A DNA stretch of 64,000 bases from Actinoplanes sp. NBRC 103695. Lineage in GTDB: Bacteria > Actinomycetota > Actinomycetes > Mycobacteriales > Micromonosporaceae. Below the pieces are notes generated by a model. That model made no database searches. It worked only from the letters and a program-made list of their open reading frames with translations, and was not told the origin of the DNA. The translations under genes were made by a program, and so were the position numbers. The stretch spans positions 84,626 to 148,625 of the forward strand of contig NZ_BSTL01000024.1 in NCBI RefSeq assembly GCF_030269485.1, written 5' to 3'. Shown in pieces: positions 25,091 to 34,363 of the stretch (position 1 is the first letter of the stretch; each line of letters starts with the position of its first letter).

Positions 25091-25126
25091 GATGCCGGTT
25101 CGCCCCCTTTGGGGCGGGCCGGCATC
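25091..25126 (+). terminator. Intrinsic terminator between the exported protein and the peptidase fusion
   Basis: GATGCCGG (25091-25098) and CGCCCC (25101-25106) pair with GGGGCG (25111-25116) and CCGGCATC (25119-25126) around a CTTT loop, interrupted only by short symmetric bulges. It should end most transcripts after the small exported gene, giving more substrate than peptidase, unless there is read-through. Confidence 0.8.
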
Positions 25127-25151
25127 TGGGCTTTGGTAGCGTCAATCCGGG

Positions 25152-27230
25152 GTGGGCATGCGCCGCAGACTGTGGCTGGTGGTGACTGTGGTCCTGGCCG
25201 GGACCTTGGTCCTCGGCGGGTGGGCCGCACTGACCCACCGGATCTCCTACGTCGTCACCAACGGCGTCAGCATGCAGCCCCTCTACCGCGCTGGGGACCT
25301 CGTCGTCGTGGTGCGCTCCTCCTCGTACCACCGCGGTCAGATCGTCGCCTACCACGGCGGGGGCGTCACCATCCTGCATCGCATCATCGGCGGCGACGCG
25401 GACGGATTCACCACCAAGGGCGACAACAACCAGTCCATCGATCCCGGGCACCCCAGGGCGGCGGATCTGCTGGGCCACGCCGTCCTGCACATCCCGGCCG
25501 GCGGCATCTGGCTGCGGCGGCTGACCAGCCCACCGGTGCTCGCCGGCGCCGCGTTCATGCTGGCGATGGGTACCGGCACCGCCGTGCGGCACCGCAGACG
25601 ACGGAGGCTACGCATGGCCGGCACGAACATCGAACCGCCCGCGGCGCCGGGCATGACGGCGGCACTGGCCGCCCTGCGCTCACCCCGGCTGCGCGTCGCC
25701 GCGCTCGTGCTCGCCGCGCTCGGCCTGCCCGGCGCTGCGCTCGGCATCGCGGCGTGGACCCGGCCGCCGTCTCGGTCCGTGCCCGCGCCGCAACCCCCGG
25801 CCCGCACGGTGACCTTTTCCTACGCGACCACGGTCGAACCCACCGCGGCCTACGACGGAACCGTCGTCACCTCGCCGGATCCGGTGTTCCGCACGGTGGC
25901 CAACGACATCGTGGTCACCTACGCCTACACCGGGCCACCCGGTCAGATCTCGGTGGCGGCCCGGCTGTCCAACGCCAGCGGCTGGCACTCCACCGTGCCG
26001 CTCTCACCCGGACGGTCCTTCTCCGGCACCGCCTACACCGGCACCGTGCACCTGGACCTGGACGCGCTGCAGGCACGGGCCGATACCGGCGCCGAGGCGA
26101 CCGGGATGGGCTCGGGCGAGGTGGAGGTGGCCATCGTGGCGCGCGTCGCCACCGCGACCGGGACGCCGTTCACCCCCGCGCTGAAACTCAAGCTCACCCC
26201 GGCGGTGCTGACCGTCGCCGACGGCGGCCTCGTCGTGACGGACCCCGCTCCGAAGCCGACCAGCATCGTCGTTCCTCAGACCCTCGCCGCCGGCGGCCGG
26301 GATCTCGTCCGAGTCTCCACCGCCCGCGCCGTCTCGGCCGCGCTGCTGCTGGGCTCCCTGCTGGCCATCGCCTTCCTGGTCGCCGCCCGCCGCTACCGCC
26401 CGGTCGCCGAGGAAGAGGACATCCAGCGGCGCTACCGCCCGCTGCTCGTCGAGGTGACGCCGACAGCGCCCCCGGCCGGGCGCCAGGTCGTGCGGGTCAC
26501 CAAGTTCCGCACGCTGGTCCGCCTGGCCGAACGGTACAGCCTGCTCATCACGCACTGGCCCACCGAGGACTCCACCATGTTCTCGGTGCAGGACGAATCG
26601 ACCACCTACTGGTACGCGACCGGCTCCGGCACCTGGCCGGTGCCGATCACCACAGTGGCCGTACCCGTGGCTGCTCCGGCCCACGAGGACACACCAGACC
26701 CGTCCCATTGGGAACTGTCCATGCCCGAGGCCAAGGACGACGTGACCGACCTGGCCAACGGGTCGCTGTTTCAGGAAGAGGTCCGGTTCGCGATCGACAC
26801 GACCGGCGGCACCCGGCTGTGCCTGATGCTCATGGACCTGGACGGGTTCACCGCCGTCAACGACGAACACGGGCGAGCGACCGGTGACGCGGTGCTGATC
26901 GAGGTCGCCGAGCGGCTGCGGAGGGCGGTGCGCCCCCGCGATCTGGTTGCCCGGCTGGAGGCCGACAACTTCGGGATCCTGCTGGAAAATGTCGGGCACG
27001 CCGCCGTCGAGGGCATCGCCAAACGCATTCTGCGCATCGTCAACGAGGCTATATCCATCGACGGCCGCACGCTCAGCGTGCAGGCGAGCCTGGGTATCGC
27101 GCAGTCTGACGCCGCCCAGGACGCCGCCACGCTGATCGAGCACGCCGGGGCCGCCCTGGTCGCCGCAAGGTCCACGGCCCCGGCCCAGGTGGCGTGGTTC
27201 GCCGGCGACACCGAGCCCGAATCGCCCTGA
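25152..27230 (+). CDS. SipW-type signal peptidase fused to DUF5305 and a degenerate GGDEF domain
   Basis: A 692-residue single frame. Residues 1-135 are a type I signal peptidase of the SipW/ER class: one N-terminal helix, Ser40 in GVSMQP, His76 in ILHRII (His replaces the bacterial Lys) and KGDNNQSID (89-97). A second helix follows, then a third at about 178-200, an outside DUF5305-like domain (about 200-385) and a fourth helix at 389-413. The cytoplasmic C-terminus has a GGDEF fold: LMLMDLDGFTAVNDEHGRA is kept, but the signature reads EADNF (603-607) while the I-site RPRD (594-597) remains. It should therefore bind c-di-GMP without making it. An ATG at 25158 is an alternative start. Next to its likely substrate. 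Confidence 0.88.
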   Translation: MGMRRRLWLVVTVVLAGTLVLGGWAALTHRISYVVTNGVSMQPLYRAGDLVVVVRSSSYHRGQIVAYHGGGVTILHRIIGGDADGFTTKGDNNQSIDPGHPRAADLLGHAVLHIPAGGIWLRRLTSPPVLAGAAFMLAMGTGTAVRHRRRRRLRMAGTNIEPPAAPGMTAALAALRSPRLRVAALVLAALGLPGAALGIAAWTRPPSRSVPAPQPPARTVTFSYATTVEPTAAYDGTVVTSPDPVFRTVANDIVVTYAYTGPPGQISVAARLSNASGWHSTVPLSPGRSFSGTAYTGTVHLDLDALQARADTGAEATGMGSGEVEVAIVARVATATGTPFTPALKLKLTPAVLTVADGGLVVTDPAPKPTSIVVPQTLAAGGRDLVRVSTARAVSAALLLGSLLAIAFLVAARRYRPVAEEEDIQRRYRPLLVEVTPTAPPAGRQVVRVTKFRTLVRLAERYSLLITHWPTEDSTMFSVQDESTTYWYATGSGTWPVPITTVAVPVAAPAHEDTPDPSHWELSMPEAKDDVTDLANGSLFQEEVRFAIDTTGGTRLCLMLMDLDGFTAVNDEHGRATGDAVLIEVAERLRRAVRPRDLVARLEADNFGILLENVGHAAVEGIAKRILRIVNEAISIDGRTLSVQASLGIAQSDAAQDAATLIEHAGAALVAARSTAPAQVAWFAGDTEPESP

Positions 27231-27382
27231 ATCGCGTTCTGCCGGATTCTGGTTCCGCCCCGGCACCGCATCAGGCCCGCCACGACCATCCCCGGTCACG
27301 GGATCCGGGCAACCTCCCCCTCGATCGGCCACGCTCACTATCATGAAATAGCGTAGCTTTTCCGACGTACGGGGATGGATAG

Positions 27383-28824
27383 GTGGTTGCCGTGTTGGAG
27401 CATGCGTCACGGGCAGCGGACGCGGTCCTGGAGGCGGCACCGGACGCCATCGTCGGGGTGGACTCCGGTGGTCGGATTCTGCTGATGAACGCGCAGGCCG
27501 AGCGTCTGTTCGGGTATGCCGCGACGAGTTGATCGGTCAGACCGTCGAGATGCTCGTCCCAGCTGTGGCTCGGGACATGCACCGCGGGCATCGCGCTGCC
27601 TACCTCACCGACTCCGCCAACCGGGCCCTCGGGTCCGCGCTGGAGATGGCCGGTCTCCGCAAGGACGGCAGCGAGTTCACCATCGAGATCGCCCTGTCGG
27701 CCGTCAACACCGACGAAGGCTTGATGGTCGTCGAAGCGGTCCGCGACATCAGCGACCGCAAGAACGCCGAGGCCAAGTTCCGGTGGATGATCGAGGTCGC
27801 CCCCGACGCCATCCTCGGCGTCGACACCTCCGGATCCATCGAACTGGTCAACGCCCAGTGCGAGCGCCTGTTCGGGTACGGCCGCGACGATTTGATGGGC
27901 CAGCCGGTCGAGATCCTGCTCCCGCTCGGGCTGCGCCCGGTCGATGCCGGCCAGGTCGGCGCCGGGACCGAGTTGGCGGCGCTGCACAAGGACGGCACCG
28001 AGATCCCCGTCGAGGTCAGCTTGAGTGCCCTCGAGACACCGGGCGGGCGCCTCACCATGGCCGCGGTCCGCGACATCACCGATCGCCGCCGCTTCGAGAA
28101 GCTCCTGCGGGAACAGAACATCGAGCTGGAACGGGCCAGCCAGGCCAAGGACAACTTCCTGGCCAGCATGAGCCACGAACTACGCACTCCGCTCAATGCC
28201 ATCATCGGCTTCACCGGCACGGTCCTGATGAAGCTCCCCGGGCCGCTCAACGCCGAGCAGGAACACCAGCTACGCCTCGTGCAGACCAGCGGCAAGCACC
28301 TGCTGTCGATCATCAACGACCTGCTCGACCTGGCGAAGATCGAATCCGGCCGCGTCGAGATCGCCCTGGAACCGGTCGACTGCGGCCGGGTCGCCGAAGA
28401 GGTCGTGCAGTCACTGCAGCCGACGGCCACCGGCAAGGGCCTCGTGCTCTGCGTCGAGGGATCGGACGCACCGGTGATCGCCATGGCGGACCGTCGTGCG
28501 CTCGGGCAGATCCTGATCAACCTCGTCAACAACGCGATCAAGTTCACCGACACCGGTGAGGTCCGAGTGTGCGTGATCCCCGCCAACGGCGAGGGGCTGC
28601 GCATCGAGGTCCGCGACACCGGGCCCGGCGTGCCGGAGATCGACCTTCAACGGATCTTCCGGGCGTTCGAACGCAGCGCCGCAACCACCAAGGCGTCCGA
28701 GGAGGGCACCGGGCTCGGGCTGCACATCTCGCACAAGCTCGCCGAACTGATCGACGCCGCGATCACGGTGACCAGTGTGGTCGGCCAGGGCAGCGTCTTC
28801 ACCGTCACGCTGACCGGGCCGTGA
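27383..28824 (+). pseudogene. PAS-PAS histidine kinase with a -1 frameshift in the first PAS domain
   Basis: From the GTG at 27383 the frame reads AADAVLEAAPDAIVGVDSGG then NAQAERLFGYA and stops at 27530. The next frame continues the same PAS domain as RDELIGQTVEMLVPA through 28824, so one base is missing near 27520 (GCCGC where GCCCGC is expected). Behind it are a second PAS domain (IEVAPDAILGVDTSG), HisKA with the phosphorylatable His in SMSHELRTPLNAIIGF, and a HATPase with NLVNNAIKF, DTGPGVP and EGTGLGLHI. No transmembrane segment. Either a true pseudogene, an internal TTG/GTG-started shorter kinase, or a sequencing error. Its stop overlaps the next gene (GTGA). Confidence 0.8.
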
Positions 28825-29651
28825 CACAGCCCGCCTCGGGCGCCCGCATCCTGGTCGTCGAGGACACCCCGCACAGCCTGCAGCTCATGCAGTACATCCT
28901 TGAGGCGCACACCCACACCGTCGTCGCTGCGGTCACCGGCGAGGAAGCAGTCCAGTTCGCCCAGGCGTCACGCCCCGACCTCGTCGTCATGGACCTGCAA
29001 CTACCCGGCATCGACGGCTACGAAGCGCTGGCCGCCCTCCGCGCGACACCGAGCCTGGCCACCGTGCCGGTCGTGGCGGTGACCTCGTTCGCGATGGTCG
29101 GCGACCGCGACCGGGCACTGGGCGCCGGTTTCGATCACTACATGACCAAGCCGATCGACCCGGAGACCTTCGCCGCGGAGATCGGCGCGCGCCTGCCCGA
29201 GGGCCTGCGCGGACACCCTCCCGTCCCCGACGAGGACCACCACCGTGGGACTGCCGAACCGGAGTTCGCCGGACAGTACACGGTCGACGTCCTGGCCCTC
29301 GACGATTCCCCGATCAACCAGACCCTGCTGCGCAGCGTGCTGGAACCGCACGGTTACCGGGTGCGGACCGCGCTCACGGTCGAGGACGCGATCGCCGCCG
29401 TCGAGGCCGAGCAACCCGATCTGGTGCTCTCCGATATCCACGTCGGCCGGCAGTCAGGCACCGAACTGCTGTCGTACCTTCGCGGCGTGCCGAGCCTCGC
29501 GGTCCTGCCGTTCGCGTTCGTGACCAGCACCGCCGACTGGCAGAGTCCGCTGATGGACGGCGGCGCGGCTCCCGTCATCAACCGTCCCATCGAGCCGGCG
29601 GCGCTGCTCGAAAGAGTAGGCGCCCTGCTGCACAGCAATTCCGGATCCTGA
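28821..29651 (+). CDS. Double receiver-domain response regulator
   Basis: A 276-residue protein with two REC domains and no output domain. REC1 (residues 8-125) has Glu14/Asp15, phosphoacceptor Asp58 in VVMDLQLPG and Lys in MTKPID. REC2 (about 155-272) has LALDDS and LVLSDIHVG with its Asp, but the conserved Lys-Pro is Arg-Pro (INRPIEP). The start is the GTG at 28821, overlapping the kinase stop (GTGA). Likely a phosphate shuttle or sink between the flanking kinases, like DivK-type single-function receivers. Confidence 0.9.
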   Translation: MTQPASGARILVVEDTPHSLQLMQYILEAHTHTVVAAVTGEEAVQFAQASRPDLVVMDLQLPGIDGYEALAALRATPSLATVPVVAVTSFAMVGDRDRALGAGFDHYMTKPIDPETFAAEIGARLPEGLRGHPPVPDEDHHRGTAEPEFAGQYTVDVLALDDSPINQTLLRSVLEPHGYRVRTALTVEDAIAAVEAEQPDLVLSDIHVGRQSGTELLSYLRGVPSLAVLPFAFVTSTADWQSPLMDGGAAPVINRPIEPAALLERVGALLHSNSGS

Positions 29652-29653
29652 CC

Positions 29654-31696
29654 GTGGCCATCATCCTGGTAGTCGATGACCACGCCACCAACCGCGAGCT
29701 GGTGCGCACCGTCCTCGGATACGCCGGACATCAGGTGATCGAGGCCCACGAGGGTGCCGAGGCCCTGTCGATGGCCCACGCTCAGCACCCGGACCTCGTC
29801 CTGACCGACATCCTGATGCCGGGCATGGACGGCTACGAACTGACCCGGGAACTGCGGGCCGCCGAGGACACCGCCCGCACCCCGATCGTCTTCTACACGG
29901 CCAACTACCTCGAGGCCGAAACCCGCCCCTTCGCCGAGGCCAGTGGCGTGGCCCGAGTCCTGCTCAAGTCCTCGGATCCACAGGAACTCATGCACACTGT
30001 CGACGAAGTGCTCGCCGAGGGCCGGACATCCGCGGGATCCGTCGACACCGCCAAGGCGGACCAGAGCTACCTGCGCGCGGTCAGCGCGAAACTGTTCGAC
30101 AAGGACAAAGCCCTCAGCGATACGGAGACACGGTTCCGGCTCATGGCCGACGCCTCGCCGGTCGGCATCGTCTTCGGCGACCACGACGGGTACGCCAACT
30201 ACGTCAACACGAGACTCACCGAGATCATCGGCCGGCCCGCGGAGGATCTGCTCGCCCTGGGCTGGCTGTGTTGTGCCGGCGACGTGGACCACGATGCCAT
30301 TCTCCGTGTGGCGCGAGGCCGTGAAGCCCGCGACGGCCGAGACCAGTACCGCTGCCGCGTCGAGCAGCCGGGCGGGAATGTGCTTTGGGCCAACGTCCAG
30401 GTGAGGGCGATCCACGACGAGGACAGCGAACACGCCGGTTTCATCGCCACCGTCGACGACGTGACGGCCCTCGTCGAAGCCGACGAGCGGAGCCGGGCCG
30501 CGGAACGCGGGCAGGACGTCGAGGCCAAAGACCGGGCCACCGAACGGCTGGAAAGCCTCAGCACGCTCGCCGGCGGCGTCGCCCACGACTTCAACAACAT
30601 CCTGGGCTCCGTTCTCGCGTTCGAGAACTTCGTCTCCGAGTCCATCACCGAGCTGGCCGCGACCGAACGGCTGGACGCCGAGACAAGCGTGGCCCTGCTC
30701 AGCGATCTGACACAGATTCGCAAGGGCGGGGAACGTGCGGTCGGCCTCACCCAGCAACTGCTGACTTTCGGCAGCAGGAAGGTCATCAATCGCTCGGCGA
30801 TGGACCTCAACCAGGCCATCCGGGAGTCCAACGCACTGCTCGCGCCCACCGTCGGGACAAGGCTGCGGGTGGTCACCGACCTGGCAGCCGATCTAGGACC
30901 CGTGGCCGCCGAACCTACCGTCGTGGCCCAGATCCTGCTCAACCTCACGGTCAACGCGGATCAAGCCATGCCCGACGGAGGGGCGCTCGCCATCGCCACC
31001 GCCAACGTCGAAGTTCCCGCCGATCAGCAGGACCCCATGCCGATACCGGCGGGCCGGTACGCGCGGCTGACGATCCGGGACACCGGACACGGAATGACAG
31101 CGGAAACCCTCAAGCACGCCGTGGAACCGTTCTACACGACCCGAGGGCGCGGCATGGGCACCGGACTCGGACTCGCCACCGCGTACGGCATCGTCAACCA
31201 ACTCGGCGGCACCCTGCACATCAAATCCAGCCCAGGCCACGGCACCACCGTCACCATCCACCTGCCGCGCACCGATCAACCCGTCGAGACGCCCGCAGAC
31301 GAAGCCACCCCGGCCGGCGGCACCGAAACGATCCTGGTCGCCGAAGACGAAGACGGCATCCGCGACACCCTCACCCGGACCCTGTCCAAGGCCGGCTACG
31401 CCGTCCTCGCCGCCGCCACTGGCCCCGCCGCGCTCGAACTCGCCGCCCACCACCCCGGAACCATCCAGCTTCTGCTCAGCGACGTGATCATGCCCGGCAT
31501 GCTCGGCGACGAACTCGCCGAACACCTGCACGAAAAACGACCCGACACCGGAATCCTGTTCATGTCCGGCTACGCGGGCGACCTCATGAACCGATACGGC
31601 GTCCTCAAACCCGGCGTCACCGTACTGCCGAAACCGTTTACCACCACGGCGCTACTCACCGCCGTACGAACCGCCCTCAGCACCGCGGCGAAGTGA
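29654..31696 (+). CDS. Hybrid histidine kinase: REC-PAS-HisKA-HATPase-REC
   Basis: A 680-residue cytoplasmic protein. The N-terminal REC domain has Asp52 in LTDILMPGMDGYEL, then a PAS domain at about 155-275 (FRLMADASPVGIVFGD). HisKA follows with the His in AGGVAHDFNNILGSVLAF (the HDFNN subtype), HATPase with NLTVNADQAMPDGG and MGTGLGLATAYGIVNQLGG, and a C-terminal REC domain with LLLSDVIMPG and PKPF. GTG start two bases after the preceding stop. Part of a phosphorelay cluster with the frameshifted kinase and the double receiver; the two REC domains on either side allow intra- and intermolecular transfer. Confidence 0.93.
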   Translation: MAIILVVDDHATNRELVRTVLGYAGHQVIEAHEGAEALSMAHAQHPDLVLTDILMPGMDGYELTRELRAAEDTARTPIVFYTANYLEAETRPFAEASGVARVLLKSSDPQELMHTVDEVLAEGRTSAGSVDTAKADQSYLRAVSAKLFDKDKALSDTETRFRLMADASPVGIVFGDHDGYANYVNTRLTEIIGRPAEDLLALGWLCCAGDVDHDAILRVARGREARDGRDQYRCRVEQPGGNVLWANVQVRAIHDEDSEHAGFIATVDDVTALVEADERSRAAERGQDVEAKDRATERLESLSTLAGGVAHDFNNILGSVLAFENFVSESITELAATERLDAETSVALLSDLTQIRKGGERAVGLTQQLLTFGSRKVINRSAMDLNQAIRESNALLAPTVGTRLRVVTDLAADLGPVAAEPTVVAQILLNLTVNADQAMPDGGALAIATANVEVPADQQDPMPIPAGRYARLTIRDTGHGMTAETLKHAVEPFYTTRGRGMGTGLGLATAYGIVNQLGGTLHIKSSPGHGTTVTIHLPRTDQPVETPADEATPAGGTETILVAEDEDGIRDTLTRTLSKAGYAVLAAATGPAALELAAHHPGTIQLLLSDVIMPGMLGDELAEHLHEKRPDTGILFMSGYAGDLMNRYGVLKPGVTVLPKPFTTTALLTAVRTALSTAAK

Positions 31697-31771
31697 CAGA
31701 CGCGCTGGATGGCGGGCGGCCCTCTGGGACGAAAGTAGGAGCCGTGCGGGTCGCTGGAATCGCGAACGAGC

Positions 31772-33433
31772 TCAATCGAAGGGAAGGCCGTGGGTCTCGT
31801 TCTCAGGGCAGGTGAGGGTTGCCGTGGTGGGTAGCCGTACCACGAAGGTGGTGCCGGGCCCGGTGTGGTGGGCCAGGGCGATGGTGCCGTGGTGGCGTTC
31901 GAGGATGGTGCGGGTGATGACGAGGCCGAGGCCGGTGCCGGGGATGCGTTTGTCCAGGGCGGTGGAGGCGCGGTAGAAGCGGCGGAACAGCCGGGGTTGT
32001 TCGTCCGGGGGGACGCCGATGCCGGTGTCGGCGACAGTCCAGTTGATCATGTGGCTGGTGTCGTCGAGGCCGGCGGTGATGGTGATCGTGCCGCCGGCGG
32101 GGGTGTATTTGATGGCGTTGGTGAGCAGGTTGTCGGCGACCTGGCGCAGCCGGTTGGGGTCGGCGTGCAGGTTGAGCCGCTGGGGCAGCTGCATGGTCAC
32201 CGTGAGCTGCTTGTCGACGGCTGGTGCGGTGTTCGCGTGTACGGCCTCGCTGATGATGGCGCACAGGTCGGTGTCGACCAGGTCGACGGCGAGTTGTCCG
32301 GATTCGAGCCGGGCCAGGTCGAGCAGGTCGTCGGTCATCACCGACAGGCGCTGCGAGCTGCGCGCGATGACGCGTAGGTATTCGCGTTGCTGCTCGGTGG
32401 TCAGTTCGTCGAGTTCGTCATCGAACACCGCGACGGCGCCGCTGATCACCGCCAGCGGGTTACGCAGTTCGTGGGTGACCATGGCCAGGAACTCGTCCTT
32501 GGTGTGGGCCAGTTCCACGGCGAGTTCCTCGGCCCGGCGCCGCTCGAGGTATTGCCCTACGTGGGCGGCGAGCCCGCCGAGCAGCCCGAGCAGGGTGTCT
32601 TCGGGGTGTTCCACCCGATCGCCGTAAACGCACAGCGCGCCCAGGGTGTAACGGCCGGTGGAGACCGGCACACCGACCGCGACGTGCAACCCGATACGCG
32701 CGGCAGCGCTGCTGCGCAACGACATCGTGTCGGTGCTCAGGTCCGCGATCCATCGGCCGGTGCCGTCGGCGCAGACCCGGCCGGGCAGCGCCACGCCGAG
32801 CTCGAGTACGTCCAGGGCGAAGTCGCTCAGCTGCCGGTCCGCTTCGACGTGGCGGGCTGCGCAGGTCAGCACTTGCCGGTGATCGTCGACCAGCCACAGT
32901 TCAACGACCGGCCAGCCCATCTTCACGCCGAGGGCCTCGACCATCCGGTGCGCGGCGACGGTGCTGGAGTCCGCCTCGGCCAGCCCCAGGGCGATGGCGG
33001 CTTGGACGTCGGCGAACTGAGCGGCCCGGCGCGCGCTGGTGATGTCGCGGGCGAAGGCGTGGAACATGCGCCCGCTGGGCTCCTCGGTGACGGTCAGGGT
33101 CATCTCGATGGGGAACTCGTGGCCGTCGCGGTGCAATGCGGTCAGCTGAAGCTGCTGTCCGAGGACTCGGCTGGGATCACCACCGGCGAGGCGGGCGAGA
33201 CGGGCGAGGTCGGCGCGGTATACCTCGCGGAACCGGGCCGGGATGATCAGGTCGGTGAGGTCGCCCTCACAGGCCTCTGCGGCGTTGTAGCCGAAAACTC
33301 TCTCGGCGGCTGGATTCCACCCGTTTACCCGGCCGTCGGTGCTGGTGGCGATGTAGGCCTGCACCGCCACCGCGAACCCCACCTGCTCCTGGCGCACCTC
33401 ATCGTCAACTCTTTCCGATACCGCTTGCGTCAT
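31772..33433 (-). CDS. PAS-GAF sensor histidine kinase
   Basis: A 553-residue cytoplasmic kinase. The PAS domain has AYIATSTDGRVNGWNPAAERVFGY, with a C-terminal PAC motif, and the GAF domain at about 155-300 includes VAVGVPVSTGRYTLGALCVY. HisKA is DEFLAMVTHELRNPLAVISG and HATPase has NLLTNAIKYTPAGG, DTGIGVP and GTGLGLVI. ATG at 33433 preceded by GTG and GGGGGCC; the GTG two codons earlier is also possible. Transcribed towards the hybrid kinase, with 75 bases between the stops and no terminator seen. No dedicated regulator is adjacent on its strand. Confidence 0.92.
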   Translation of the reverse strand: MTQAVSERVDDEVRQEQVGFAVAVQAYIATSTDGRVNGWNPAAERVFGYNAAEACEGDLTDLIIPARFREVYRADLARLARLAGGDPSRVLGQQLQLTALHRDGHEFPIEMTLTVTEEPSGRMFHAFARDITSARRAAQFADVQAAIALGLAEADSSTVAAHRMVEALGVKMGWPVVELWLVDDHRQVLTCAARHVEADRQLSDFALDVLELGVALPGRVCADGTGRWIADLSTDTMSLRSSAAARIGLHVAVGVPVSTGRYTLGALCVYGDRVEHPEDTLLGLLGGLAAHVGQYLERRRAEELAVELAHTKDEFLAMVTHELRNPLAVISGAVAVFDDELDELTTEQQREYLRVIARSSQRLSVMTDDLLDLARLESGQLAVDLVDTDLCAIISEAVHANTAPAVDKQLTVTMQLPQRLNLHADPNRLRQVADNLLTNAIKYTPAGGTITITAGLDDTSHMINWTVADTGIGVPPDEQPRLFRRFYRASTALDKRIPGTGLGLVITRTILERHHGTIALAHHTGPGTTFVVRLPTTATLTCPENETHGLPFD

Positions 33434-33436
33434 CAC

Positions 33437-33808
33437 GGCCCCCAGGTGGCCTAGGCTCGGTGACCGCGCCGCGCCCGGAGGGTCGTCGGCCGATGCTGTC
33501 GCACCCAACGTACCGCCGCTGTCCGATGCGCCTTACCTCCACGGAAACATTGGCAAGACTTCCCTAATCGTCTGACCAGCACGAACGACGTCTCACACGA
33601 GGGGTCCGCGGACACGTCCGACAGGGGCTCGGCCGCTCACGTGGCAGCGGACGACACCGCCTCGCGGTCCGGCCCGGGCAATGCGCCGAGCTCCACGGTG
33701 AGCCGCCGCCGCGGCCGGACTCGCCGTGGATCTCGGTGACGGTGTGCTCGCCACATCGCATCGCCTGGTTGACGGCGCCGGACGCGGTGAGCGTCCACAG
33801 GGCATCAT
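33437..33808. other. Intergenic region, possible coding remnant
   Basis: About 370 bases between the divergent kinase and lipoprotein genes. An antisense stretch near 33700-33790 reads DALWTLTASGAVNQAM then GEHTVTEIHGE, which looks coding, and a shifted frame continues RRRLTVELGALPGPD. This may be a frameshifted relic, but no start, stop or family could be settled. Confidence 0.25.
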
Positions 33809-34342
33809 GTGACCGTGAGCATGAGACGTGCCGGCCTTGTCCTGACCACGGCGATCATCGGCCTCGGTGGCTGTGAGTCGTCCCCGCCGTCGGCGACGCC
33901 GCAGTCCGCGGCCGGGCCGTCGCCCTCGGCGTCGGTGGTGTCGGCCCCGGTGGCGGCGTCCCCGTCGGCGGAGGCTCCGTTCGCCCCGTCGACCGCTTCG
34001 GCGGCGCCCGGCGGGCACGAGGTGACCGTGGACGGGAAGAAGATCGGCGGGGTCGCGCCGGGCCTCGGCCTGCCGCCGGGCAGCAAGGTCACCGACAGCA
34101 TCGTCACCGGGGAGAGCACCACGATCATCCTGGCCGAGCCGAAGCCGGCCGCCGTCCTGGCCCACTACCGGAGCAAGGGGCCGGCGGCCGGGTACCAGGT
34201 CGGCGGCGACACCGGCGGGCGGCTCGGGCTGACCGGCAAGGGCTGGTCGGTGACCGTCACGACGCAGGCGAAGGACAGCACGCTCTCCTTCAATCCGATC
34301 CCGTCGGGAGACCCGTCCGACGCGGTCACTCCAGGCATCTAG
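33809..34342 (+). CDS. Lipoprotein of unknown function
   Basis: A 177-residue protein with a lipobox (LTTAIIGLGGC, Cys at residue 22), so it should be lipid-anchored outside the membrane. A Ser/Pro/Ala-rich linker to about residue 75 is followed by a compact domain (VTDSIVTGESTTIILAEPKP, VLAHYRSKGPAAGYQVGG) that resembles small envelope-associated domains. The GTG at 33809 has AGGG six bases upstream; an ATG at 33821 is an alternative with a shorter n-region. It precedes a secreted glycoside hydrolase but no enzymatic motif is seen. Confidence 0.8.
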   Translation: MTVSMRRAGLVLTTAIIGLGGCESSPPSATPQSAAGPSPSASVVSAPVAASPSAEAPFAPSTASAAPGGHEVTVDGKKIGGVAPGLGLPPGSKVTDSIVTGESTTIILAEPKPAAVLAHYRSKGPAAGYQVGGDTGGRLGLTGKGWSVTVTTQAKDSTLSFNPIPSGDPSDAVTPGI

Positions 34343-34363
34343 CACGTTTCCGAACATGTTTCC

